This document shows positions 12,884 through 25,100 of a DNA stretch of 64,000 bases, one piece after another (the stretch's first letter is position 1; each line of letters opens with the position of its first letter). The notes beneath the pieces were generated by a model that searched no databases, was not told the origin of the DNA, and worked only from the letters and a program-made list of their open reading frames with translations. Position numbers and translations under genes: made by a program. The stretch is taken from assembly GCA_914767715.1 (NCBI GenBank), contig OU612073.1, forward strand, positions 5,208,001 through 5,272,000. Reading direction: 5' to 3'. The DNA comes from Membranipora membranacea. Lineage: Eukaryota; Bryozoa; Gymnolaemata; Cheilostomatida; Membraniporidae.

Positions 12884-15800
12884 ATGAAACTACTATTGTT
12901 TTGCCTGCCAATCTTGTTGGAGACATATTATGTATCTGCCGATTGCGTTCCCGTATCAAGATGTCATTGTCATATCACGCCAGACACCATAAATTGTACA
13001 TACATTGCAAAAATGATCGAACATCCAAGTGAGTAAAGGCAATTAGTCACATGAGACTTTTACTACTCCGTGGTAAAAGGGTTGGTAGCTTTCACTGTTG
13101 GCTGCCTGATTCATATGTTGATTAACAGTTTTGTTATTTGATCAATGACTATTTATGATGAGAAAAAAAGTTGGCTCGCAGTTCACTGAATTCAATTTCA
13201 ATAATTTTGTTTCAACTCAAATGGCCTATATATAATCACATCTGGCAGTTTTTTTGTCATTCATGTTGTTTCTACTTTATCCATAATATGTCTTTTGCCT
13301 CTCTAGTTAACTAATTTTTTTCTACTGAGATATTTGATCTTTTTAGCCATGGCGGATATACAGAGAATCGGCAGTGACAATCCCTACGTTAAGACTGTGA
13401 TATTTAATGGATTCACGCTGCCTAACATTGCCATTAACCTTCTCGGACTTAATAAGCATCCAAACTTAGATACACTGGATCTGTCTAACAACAACATTGA
13501 AACGTGAGTTTACAGTCTGCCAGCTATGTGACATAAAAGTTGACTTAAGAGGTTGTAACACGATCACAGCACTGTCTAAGGTGAGAGGCAGTTTACAGCG
13601 TTGTGATACTTTTGTTCCATATAGTCAACTACACTATACTTGATTCTAAGTGCAATACCTACGAAACCCAGTGTTCTAAGTCTGTGCCTGATATTCAAGC
13701 TAAATGTCTTGGTATTGTTGTGCAAACCATAAATTGCGTCTGTAATATCATCCAAAACGTCTACAATATCCTAAGAGCGTCTGCAATAGCATAGGAACGT
13801 TCAAACACCAGTTTATTTAGGATACGAGGAGGGCCTATTGGTATGTCATTCAATAGTCTAACCAAAATCTCCCATCACTCATGTTGTCTAAGCAGGGAGT
13901 AACTTGTTTATGGGAGTATCTTGCCATATAGGTGAATTTTGTCTGACATCACTCTTTTGATCTCTGCGGTATGGGGTATGGGCAGTCTAATCGGACATTA
14001 TTATTGTGTTATTCATCAAAGAAATATGCCTATGAAATTAAGGAGGAATTCCTCAGTCAATGTCATAGCTACGCATTGTAAGCGGGATAAGGCTTCACTC
14101 CGTTCCATAGTCCTTCATCATTGATATGAATATGGCTCAGTGGTAAAATTCATATCATGGTTGTTTTGGAGATATGCCATCAATGTAAAACTTTGTGTCA
14201 GGACTAAATAAAGCTAAAAGTCTTACAAGCTTTTACTGTATGTATTGATTAACGTCCAACTTTCAAAAACTCAGGCAAGCTGCTTGACAAAAGTTTACAA
14301 GTGTCAGCTATTATCGATTCTGAACTTGTGGACCAATCAAAGATGAAAAATGCGGTCCCACAACCATAAATGACTATACCCTTGTTTCAGGATCAGATAT
14401 GCTCCCTTCATCCATTTAATATATATCAGTGTTTTAATTATTTACTGTTAGTCATCCAGTGTTATCTACTCTTGTTTCTCCAGGATACACCCAGGTGCGT
14501 TCCATCATATGCCCAATCTGAAACATCTCATACTCGATGACAATAACTGGAGGTTGGAGAATAGTTCTGATCACCCTCGGCTGTTCAATCACTCTAACTT
14601 CATCACCATGTCACTGAACAATGCCTTCGCTCCACGTCAAATGGAGCCTACCTTCAATGTAAGTTGTTTTACAAAATTGCCTTTCATACAATTCGGGCTT
14701 ACTCTTAAAAAATTTGAACTTATTGTCTAGGCATAGTATGATCAACATCATCAGGAAATAAGGCTGACGGCTGCGGAATCTAAAATAACTGTGCACCTAA
14801 TCTAATATATTGTTTGAAATGTAGATAAAAGCGTCCTGAATGGTGTTTCCATCCTCCATATGCAGTGGAAGAGTTGTGATATGTGCAGAAGAGCAATGCT
14901 AACAATTATGAAATAATCTATTGTCGTTAGTTTCCTCGAATATCGAGCAAGAGCAAACTAAATGGCACCGGAGGACATAATGAGCAGAAATCCATATGCT
15001 AAAACTCGTAACATAGTACAGATTGTATTAAGGAGTTTTATGGTTATAATCAAAACTATCTGATTAAATGGTGTCATCTCTTTTGCCAAACCTAGTCTTA
15101 TCTCAAATGCCCTTTTTGGTATTGTTTATTTGATAAAAAAGAACAATATATCTTTGAGATGAGGCTATGTCTAACCCAAGAAACATTATATTTTGGCGTT
15201 TCACCAAAGTTGTTTTCTGCATACAGAGGTCAGATTTATTAGAGCAGATATTTGAGAACAGTACTATGGCTAGTCTGGAGAACCTTTATCTACGTCATAA
15301 TGATCTGTATGGTTTGCCTCCAGACTTCTTCATCAACATGCCGAACCTCAAGATCCTGGATATGTCAGATAATAGACTGCTCAGGTAGAAGTTCTCAATA
15401 TATTGTAATCTATATACGGTATATACCCTAGACAAATATGCTGGCTAGAGTTGTTAAGCTAGTTTGTGGGTTACTTAATATAAGCTGGTCATGTTAGCCC
15501 GGGTTAGATTTGGCCATATAAAGCAGGTATGAGATGGCTATCTTTTTCTCCAAAGAATATTTTACTCCTGGAGGGTAATATGAATGTAATACCCTATATA
15601 ATCAACATGATTAGAAGTATTGTCAAAATAAAGTTACTGTAAACTGATGAGCAACAGGGGGATGCACTGTCTGTTAGTTTACCAAGCTGGGCCTGACATC
15701 GTTGTTGGGTTGGATTAGATAATAATATAATAATTTGTGGTAGGTATTTGGACCTACAAGGTATGCCAGTGTTACCAATCCTTAGGCGTGGGAGGATAAT

Positions 15801-17813
15801 AATAAATAGCTCATCTTTTGTTGGCTATCGTTGCTAACTTGTATTTGATTAGCTGATGACTTTTAAATGCTAAGCACTCATCTACTGTGCTTGTACTCAT
15901 GCCGCATGGTGGATGAACGCAAGATAAAGTTTGAGGCAAGTTGTCTGTATTTTGAGGTACTCCCTCTCGAAGGGGGCATAATAGTAAGTTCCTCTCTGGA
16001 TCAGCTATAAGATAGTATATGAATCTATTGCAACCCTCACAGAAACCATGGGGTTTATAATGAATAAAAGGAAAAAGTTAAAAAATGTAATTTGACACAA
16101 AAACTAGATACCATATTCTACAAAGGTACTCAGCTAGATTAAGTTAGTTTCGTGTCACCTGGATTTTGCATGTGCACTTGATCTTTCAAGCTAAAGACTG
16201 TGGACAAACTCTCTCCACACAAAACAATCGGAATGTTAATTCAATCCTGTAGAATATGTGTAGACCAAGTTTTCCTCCATGTAGGCATATAATATGCTAA
16301 CCTCCTTGTTTATGGTTGTAGAGTGAATTTCAATATAACCAGTTTACTGAAGCTGACAGAGCTACATCTCACTTTCAATACGATTGAAGTGATTAATGTG
16401 GAGTTACTGAATGATGTTACAACTTTGGCGACTACAGGTTCTCTAAAGTCTGTCTTCCTAGCTGGTGGGTGTTATGCCAATAATGAATATAACTATTATA
16501 CATATTATGTATCTACTATATATTATATATAATCTAGTATAAATATACTCTATAGGGTGAAGGAGGAAACTCTGCCATTTTGCACAAGCTTAAAATGCTG
16601 TATCTATGGCTAGCTAAAATTTACTCCCACCTCAGTTAGCCATAATTTAGTGCTAGCTAACATTATGTCACACAAAACTAGCTGGAGTAAAGTCTAGCTA
16701 ATATTTACTCCTCTAGGGTGCTAACTTTTGGTCGATGATTGGTTGGTGATCACTGTGATCCGCCAAGTTGCAAGTCACACATGACTCAATCAGGGTTACT
16801 CTTAGACTACGCAAGAGTTTGAAAATTCTCTTTGGATTTTAAGTTTTGCTATTTTGCTAATTGAAGATATGATAAATATTAGTTCCGCCAATCAAATGAT
16901 TTTGGCAAATTTCTCAATGAAAGTCAATGAAGTCAACTGAACAATAAAATGCCCTCCCATTTGAACCAGAGAGGTAAACAGTTTTTTGCCAGGTTGCTAA
17001 AATTCCATGAAAATTATCATCTTGTGTATACAGCCATTTGGATTGTTGGTGTTCTGTTAAGGTAACCCAGTGAACTGTGACTGCAGAGCCTTGCCATTCT
17101 ACAACTGGACAGCTAGTGGTAACGGGAGTTTGATCGCTGACAAGGAAGAGATCTCGTGTGCCGCTGCCGCCGAGGATAAATGGGTGAGCTTGTCTGTATT
17201 ACTTTTACATGACTATCAGTTTTTGCCGCTAAACCCTCCCATGAGCACATGGGCTCGAAGTCCCCATATCTTATGTAGTAAGTAGTGAGTCTAGAATTTG
17301 ATACAGATAATGAGAAAGGGGCATCTGGGTAGTAGTAGTACAGCTTATATTCCAGGATCAAATTTTTTTGTGAAGTAGGTTTGTTCCTACCATGGCACCC
17401 CACCTAGTACATGTGCTTGTGGGCGCATAGTTTCTTTGACACTTTGTAGTATTAAGAATAATCAAACAAAGCGCAAATTTTGGATTTCAAAGACTCCATG
17501 AGAGAAATGCATTTGCTGTTTTGTTCAATTTAGTCTTTTTTTCCATGATTAAAACTGATTTGTCTCGTTTCAGGTCGGCACACCACTGGTAGATCTCAAA
17601 AGAGAGGAACTAGTATGTAAAGGCCTACCCAACAACAAGAGTCAATTCATAATACTTGGTGTTGTGCTAGCGTTAGTCGGAGTTGTTGCCCTTGTTGTGC
17701 TGTGGCTGAACAGGAAAATCTTTATTAAAAAGTACCAGTCGTGTAAGGAGACCTTGTCGAGTAAGCACAGTTATTCAATCTACAGCTCCAAATACAGCTC
17801 AGTTGTGAGCTAA
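12884..17813 (+). CDS. LRR type I transmembrane receptor, 379 aa, seven exons
   Basis: Exons: 12884-13028, 13347-13503, 14484-14658, 15227-15384, 16322-16464, 17062-17183, 17574-17813. All are GT-AG and in phase (1140 nt). The start MKLLLFCLPILLETYYVSA is a signal peptide. An LRRNT follows (Cys 21, 27, 29 and 38, spaced C-x5-C-x-C-x8-C). LRR units follow, with LDTLDLSNNNIE, LKHLILDDNNW, LENLYLRHNDLYGLPP and LKILDMSDNRLL. The LRRCT begins GNPVNCDCRALPFYNW (260-275). One membrane helix spans about 325-346 (FIILGVVLALVGVVALVVLW). The tail has about 33 residues, Lys then Ser/Tyr-rich, and ends YSSKYSSVVS with no kinase, TIR or ITAM domain. Likely role: cell-surface recognition or adhesion; partner unknown. 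The region 14659-15226 could hide another LRR exon, but phases already match (0/0). A possible poly(A) signal, AATAAA, lies near 19058. Confidence 0.88.
16553..16722. mobile_element. TTTAGCTAG-family MITE copy
   Basis: It contains the family signatures AATTTACTCC, GCTAGCTAACATTATGTCAC and AATATTTACTCCTCTAGGGTG. These match, in either orientation, the better-bounded copy at 34602-34780. It lies in an intron of the LRR receptor gene. Confidence 0.6.
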
Positions 17814-20569
17814 ACTTATCAAGTTATTATTATTACTATTATCAAGGAGGAGCAACTCCTTGCTATTATAAAGATTAACTTCGTTGAAGTGTTGTCTTGC
17901 CCGTTGCTAAGCTGAACTGATTGAAATATTCAGTTTTAGATCCCCGAGCTCCTTAGTCCTCATAGCCATATCCATAACTTCCGATTCTATTCTCTGGTGA
18001 CCTGGTGATTTATTATGCACGTTTACTATCATTTTACCTTCATGGATCAAGTGCCTTCATCAAGTAATCTCTAGCCCAAATTTCCTAACTAGCTACTACT
18101 ACATAGCAATACACTTTCCCAGATTCCAGATAATCCTTATATTTTTTGTGTGACGATTGTGACAAATTTCCTGTTCTTCCTCGAAGGTCTCATGGCCACC
18201 GAAGAGACATATATATAGTAATGATATGCCCACTGTAAGTATTTAGTACAATGTTTTACCACAACAGCCTGCTACATGTAGATACCGTGACCCAATTAGC
18301 ATCATTTGACATTTGCTCGTTTCTAAAAAAATGGCTGTTTGTCTTTCTCAAGGATTAAGGCTTTTTCTACTTGTATATCTATGCATAGTCTGCTCATTTA
18401 TTAATCTACAACCCTTTTATGTAGACTGTAATCGCTCAGTAAATGTTGTACCCCATGTCTTCTGAACCGTATTTTAAGAATCTCTTATACACGTAGACCT
18501 TGTACTAATTTTTTTTGGGGAGCTCATTGACGTCACCCTGTTTAGCTGGCTCATATTACATTTAGAACATTGTCTAGGGCCTACCATCGAATTGTTTAAC
18601 CCCGATGACCTCATCTTGCTTGCTGACCGATCTAAAACTCCTTTGATATTCATACTTATTATTATTAAAGCTATGCAATATCTCTCATGTCCTTAATTTG
18701 AGCCCCCAAAATAACACTGAGAACCTGGCCATTATCTGTTGATATATAATGCCTGTGTAGACGAGCACGTTACTGCATGGCCTAGTGCATGATTGTGTAT
18801 ATTGCTGTAGATTGGTGTATACCCCCTGTGGTTATGCTTTCATAGTGTTTAGAGCTCAATTTTGAGAAAGATATTTTGTGTTTTTTGTCAATCTACTCCT
18901 CCCTCATGACTACGAAAACCGTATGCAATTACCGACAAGTTATGTTCTCTTATTGCTATTTATTGCTATTTATATAATGGTTTTTCATGCCTCCTGTGTC
19001 TTCCGATATTTTATGAATTTTTAAGAGAGTTTTTGTATCTCACTATATTATTCACTATAATAAAATTTTGACTTATTTGTCTACAAAACCAGAGTGAAGT
19101 TTGCATTAGGGTTGAATATTTGTTATTCATGAGTTATCAAACTTCTAAGCAAAGATTTGACCAATTAGTAGAGAATAATTCAGTGGTGGCTAGGATGGGG
19201 GATGGGACTGTGGCATTGTATTGAACTAGATGAACAGGTTCCCCGGGCCTCTTACACCTGGGGCCATGTTTTAAGTCTGTGTGACGTTGCTGTGAGAAGT
19301 ACTTACCTGAATCGGAAGTGCTGAATGATTCATCAGGAAAACTAAGGAGATTTCATTTCAAAGCATTTCCCTTAGAGATTTGGCATCATTTCCTGATGAA
19401 CTGAGTTGCTTAGTATAATATGCGAGCACTGATGGACTTAGGGGCTTTTAAGGCTGTTGCATATATCACGGGATAACTGAGTGCCATTATCACACTTGTC
19501 TCCGATTCTCTCCCCACTTTGCAAACACAATTCAGAGAAGACAACTCCTATTTCAAAGTGAGCTCTCACAGGGGGATACTAGATCAGGGAGTTTCGGACC
19601 AAACTCCCCAACTAGATCAAGTTTGATCCATTTTGCCTGCATTGGAATTGCCCCCCCCCCTCTACTGACACGCCTTTCTAGAGAGATACCACTCTGTTCT
19701 GTATGTAATGAGAAGTTCATAACTTCTGATGAGATGGTGACAGAAGGGACACACTAATCCGGTTCAACCAGAACCACCCCCTCATTTCTAGGCACCAGAG
19801 AATAATAATTAGATACAACTCGGAAGATTCCTGAACTATGCAGATTGATATTCTTGAGTTACCGTCTGTTTATCTTCCAAGAACAAAATATAAAGATTCA
19901 CTTGACAAGAATGCATATAAGGAGAGGAAGTTAGACACCTTTTTGTCAGAGTAGTTTTACTGAACTGATTTGAATTTAGGAGGAAACCTGAAGAAGTTAA
20001 CATTCCAAGAGTTTAATTAGAATAAATATTGAGAAGATACAGTTTTGGGATGGTCTTGAATTCAGAGATTATGCGAAACTAGATACTAAAGTGATAGCTC
20101 CTAGCCCCCCTAAACAATGTAGAAAATGAACAATGACAAAAAAATGTTTAAAACAATTAAGACGGAAAAAGCCATGATTTTTTTTTCATTTGTTTGGCCA
20201 GCCCAAGAATTACACAAAATACTCTTGAAAAGGCAAATGAGGCAACCAAAATATCGACAACCGTTTTGGGCAATACAATTCTCAGAAAGAAAAAATGAGA
20301 CAGCGAGAGAACCTAATGTGTGTGGTTAGAGGTATGCAGGTTATGCATAGCCACATGAAAAATGCAGTGCAGTATTTGAACGCTTTACGCTGCAGTAGAA
20401 GGATTATTCTGTTAGCTCATCTCCGCAATGTTTAGATCTCATAATCCGCGAGATATTATGAGATCTGCTGATGAGGTGAGACTGAGCGGTTGAGTAGACA
20501 TTTCTAGCAGTACAGAAGTTCAGCAGCATTTATGAAATGAGTAAGTAGTCATATGAGTGATACGCGACA
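17814..20569. other. 3' flank of the LRR gene; no further gene seen
   Basis: The first part may be a long 3' UTR of the LRR receptor (AATAAA near 19058). The remainder shows no exon with convincing splice sites. The small plus frame at 20126-20329 is AT/Lys-rich and unsupported. Confidence 0.45.
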
Positions 20570-20638
20570 TCAAATATCGTCATCATCGATTTCAGGATCG
20601 TCTTCATCAAATTCTATCGTGTTGGTATCTTCATTGCC
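20570..20638 (-). CDS. Possible alternative last exon of the GOLIM4-like gene
   Basis: On the minus strand a good acceptor (CTTTCTTTACAG) precedes an open frame of 22 residues and a TGA. The peptide is very acidic: GNEDTNTIEFDEDDPEI then four Asp and Ile. Its entry phase (0) matches the donor of the exon at 22766-22788, so skipping the 22127-22678 exon would give an in-frame protein with a short acidic end, like the acidic C-termini of GOLIM4/GOLM proteins. The regular exon 22127-22678 ends in its own stop. Alternatively the 22127 exon is internal and uses a weak phase-0 donor. Inference from phase and composition only. Confidence 0.5.
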   Translation of the reverse strand, partial: GNEDTNTIEFDEDDPEIDDDDI

Positions 20639-20770
20639 CTGTAAAGAAAGAGATAATTGGTCTACAATCATTGATCGGCTCAATGAATGTGTTATCACTA
20701 AGGACTGTTGGTGAGCAGTGCTATAGATATATCACTTGATCACAAATTAAGTTTGATGCCAAGACCAGAT

Positions 20771-21242
20771 ATATCGTAAAATAATCTCCCCTTGCAAAGT
20801 TGATGTTCTCAAATAATAGCCAAAAATAATAGGAAAACTTTTTTGTTTCCTTTTTGTTATTAATTTTGAATTGAATTTTTGAAGATGTAATTTACTGTCG
20901 ACTGGGGCCACTGAGCCCTGGATAAACTATATTTTAATGATTCTATGGCAAACCGCTAAAACTATGCTGCTCCCAACAGATAAGCACCGCACCTATGATC
21001 TGAGTTATATCGTAAAATAATCTCCCCTTGCAAAGTTGATGTTCTCAAATAATAGCCAAAAATAATAGGAAAACCTTTTTGTTTCCTTTTTGTTATTAAT
21101 TTTGAATTGAATTTTTGAAGATGTAATTTACTGTCGACTGGGGCCACTGAGCCCTGGATAAACTATATTTTAATGATTCTATGGCAAACCGCTAAAACTA
21201 TGCTGCTCCCAACAGATAAGCACCGCACCTATGATCTGAGTT
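20771..21242. repeat. Direct tandem duplication, 2 x 236 bp
   Basis: 20771-21006 is repeated at 21007-21242 with apparently one difference (aaaactttttt versus aaaaccttttt). The near identity shows a very recent duplication, an unresolved allelic difference, or an assembly artefact. No coding content. Confidence 0.95.
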
Positions 21243-22126
21243 TAGCTTGAAGGTATGTTGCAAAATAAATTATACACATATGATGTTCAACACATAAAAT
21301 AAATTTATTAGACCTGGTATTGTGCAATAACAGAGATTGCTGTTGATTTTGAAATCACCAAAGCCTGAAATCACCAAAGCCAGACTTCACCGTGTATTTT
21401 TCAAATCTCATATACCAATAAAATCAGATCAAATATTAATTGGTAGGATTTTATATTGGAAACCAAGGAGTCATCATTACATGGCATGGGAAAATAACGC
21501 GGAACTTTAATTAGAACGATGAAGCAGTTGCGATGCACGACGTGTGCATGAACCAGTAGCAGAGCCAGTTAGTGGTAATAAGAGGTGGAGCAACCAAGCC
21601 TCTGAGATCTATAACCTTCACATTTAATCATTTTGTTCTTAGCCTAAGGCCCAAACTGTTTTGTTGGCAGTGTTAGCCAAGCTCCCCTACCCCACCCAGT
21701 GCAAGAGAAGAAATATTGACAACCCCGGTTCAACAAAACAGTTTTGACTTTGACCAAGAGAAATCCTTTGAGGAAAGGGCTTAATCCATACACCTAGCTT
21801 GTACATAGAGTAACAGTACCTTACAAATAATCCCGATCAGACTCAAACCAGGCACCAAATAACCAAGAGAATAAACAAAAGTGAAGAACCACCTTGTCAA
21901 GAAAGTATAATATCAGAATTAGCCCACCTGTCATACCAACTTTAACTCTGTGCGCAAAACACAGCACTTGTACTTTTTTTTTGGAGTTACTTATGAAAGG
22001 CAGTTTATTGAAAGGAAGTCTTATATATGGCAGCGTAAGAAATGTACAGAGGAGTTTTTACATATATCACACATTTATCGCACAATTTGTATATCTTGAG
22101 TAAATAAAAATTTGACACTCAAAATG

Positions 22127-25100
22127 TTAATGCTTGGACATTTCACCATCGTCAAGTGAATTAATAGCTTTAACTTGCAGTTCAGGTTTCTTCATGTTAC
22201 TCCGATCTACGATATCAAAATCATCATTACCCCCCTGTTTATTATCAACAAATCCCAAATCATTATCATGTATGTCTTTTAGCCCGTTTTCCGCATCTTT
22301 CTTTTCATTGCCAGTACCAAGCGGGGCGTCTACCTCCCCTGCATTGTTCTCAGCTTGGCCTGGAGATTTTCTGGGCTTTGGTAACATGGCCTTCAGTAAC
22401 CCTCCCAAATCGTTGTCATGTTCTTCCTCAACTGTATCCTGAACATATTTCTCGCGTGAGCCTAAGACTTCACCGGCATGATTGTCATCTTTTTCATTAG
22501 GCTTTGCTTTAGGGCTGCTTGTTTTGAGGCCATTTTGGGCTAAAATTGGTGTGATTAAAATTGGTTGAAGTACAGCGGGTTTTTTGCTGCTAGATATGCC
22601 TTTCTTAACAACAGTGGTTTTCACATTTGCTGGCTCTTGCTGGAATGGAACTGGTTTAGCTTGATCGACTTTAGAATGCTAAAGAAATGATAACAGAAAC
22701 AATTTAGTATAGTTTGAAGCAGTCAAAGTGCAAAATGTTATGTAACAATATAACAACATACTTACTATTATTGGAGGGTTCCAAAACTCTTCCTACCGAT
22801 TCGCTTTAGAAATGGAAAATGAGATCGAACGAGGTAAACGAAGCCGTTAAAATCACCGACACCACAAAATTATAAAAACAACTAATAAATGTGCATCTAA
22901 GGAAGGGTATATGTGAAAAAGCAGCAAAAGTTTGGAGCTTGGTGAAATCTTTTAGGAAGATGTGTTATGTACTCACAAAGTACAAGAGGGCATTACTTAT
23001 TATTTATATTACCTGTGAATTGGTGCCTCTGGCTACAAAAACAATATGGATGGGCATTACAATAAGGAGTCAAGGGGTCACTATACAACAGAGTCAATAT
23101 AGGAAATTTCGAATCAAATGATGCCCCTCACATCACTGGGGCATGACCAGTGGAAGGGGAGCACATAGTATGCAGGCAAACTGGATAAAACTTTTGCTAG
23201 AGCCGACCCGATAATGCTAAACCTGATTTTGCCAACCAGAATCAAACAAATTAAAGCTAGTAATGAACCCTTTGATTACATTTGATTCCATTTAAAAGCA
23301 CACACATTGGGTTAAAATGTAAGCAAGTCTAGTAATGAGCATTATACTTTTTGTATTTTTAAAATTTTATCAGTCAGGAGATATTAAACTCGTCACATCA
23401 GCCAGTGTATGGATTTCAGACACAGAATGTTTTAGACTGATTTCAACCAGCTGTAGGAAGATATTGAGGCTGGTGTCACTTACCTCCCGGTAATCCTAAT
23501 GGCTGCTGGGGAGGATTGTTATCTATAATTTTATTATTTTCACCGCCTGCTCCCACCATTCTCTCTACAAATAAGAACATCAAATCTGTGGTGGGTACAA
23601 TCCATAGTTTTCATTTGTTGAACACTGCTTGGCACAAAGGAAAGGAGCTCAAGCTGAGTTTCTCACTCATGTGTGATGATGGTCTACAATATATATTCAA
23701 TACTTGATAGGGTTTTGTATGAAGAACATTATTGTACACCAGATTGGTCAAGGCAGTACACCAAACAACCGAAACTCATTTTATTCATCATTTCTATCAG
23801 GATTACAGAAATCCGAACTGACCAAGTCGTCTAATATGACAGCTTAATAGGTAATCATGATATCACGTATGAAATGGTCAACATACAGAATCAAGGATAT
23901 GTAAGGGTCACACCCAAGACCTGAAGCAGGTAAACCCTCTGCCCAATCAGCTTTCAGAAATCACTTGTATTATTGTCTTAGAAACTGAGGGGAAATAGAG
24001 AGGACAGTGTACATGCAGTGCCTAGAAAAACATCATATTTTGCTATGTTAATGAATCCAGAAACTTAGTTCAAAGAAGAGAAAATAGACACCACAGGGGT
24101 GGGGGCAGATAGACCACAAGAGCAGGTCATCTGAACAGACCTGGGTTTATCCCATCAGCTTCTAACACGGGCGCTTCAGTGCTTCTGATCTCTGCTTGTA
24201 ATGCCCCGTCGGCCATTTCACCATCTAGTAACCACATGACACCGAGCATAATATTTAAATGTTACAATGTCAACTTTACGCTGAATTATGCGGCAAAGAC
24301 ACTGTGGAAGCTTACACTCGTAGCCTGATAAACCTTGCAAACGCAAAAACATGACTAACATAACGTACACTATCCATTCTTGAAGCGCTAGATTTCCACC
24401 ACAAGCAAAAAACATCAGAGTGAATGTTCTTGGAGTTGTCCATTGACGTACAGATGATGGGCAACTCCAAAATCCCACTGATCTGAATTTTTGAATCAAA
24501 GAGTTGGAAGCAGGTTGGAAGTGACTTCTAACATGGTTTGCATGCCCAACATAATCCCAATTCTTCTCATCAAAACAGCAACATGATGGAAGAGTCAGCC
24601 TTGAACAAACTAGTTCATGCAGCACAAACAAACATGATTAGTTCAGCTCTAGCACTGTTATAAGCAAAGACTGTGCCCGCCACAACATGACAATAAACTA
24701 TGACACGACAGCACACAGTGAATAACATTTTGACCTCTCGCGGACAATAAATTACTAAAGATAATATAGTGTCAGCACAGACAAGGTACATAGCAAATTT
24801 ACCTCGTCCTTCTGCATTATATCGCTCTAAATCAGATAATTTCATTAAATACCGAGGTCATTTCAAGACTCATAACTGCAACAAAATATGAGTCAGAGAT
24901 GGCAAATTGCACCTTGTATGCCTATATGTGAGACTGGTTGGTCTTATCTTACCACCGTATATCATATCATGCCCTCCATCTCAGTAGGACAGTAAAAAAG
25001 ACAGATTCTAATGCAATTGGAGAGGTCATCGTTATTACCAATGTGCCCTACAATAACATCGATTCTTTCTCAAAAGCAACATTGGAAGTTTGATTAAAAC

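Noticed and set aside
22134-22442. Plus-strand open frame of 102 codons
   Set aside because: It is the antisense of the last GOLIM4-like exon, whose frame is supported by splice phase and a poly(A) signal.
24218-24631. Minus open frame of 137 codons
   Set aside because: It is mostly intron of the GOLIM4-like gene and ends before the true exon 24141-24224, which uses another frame.
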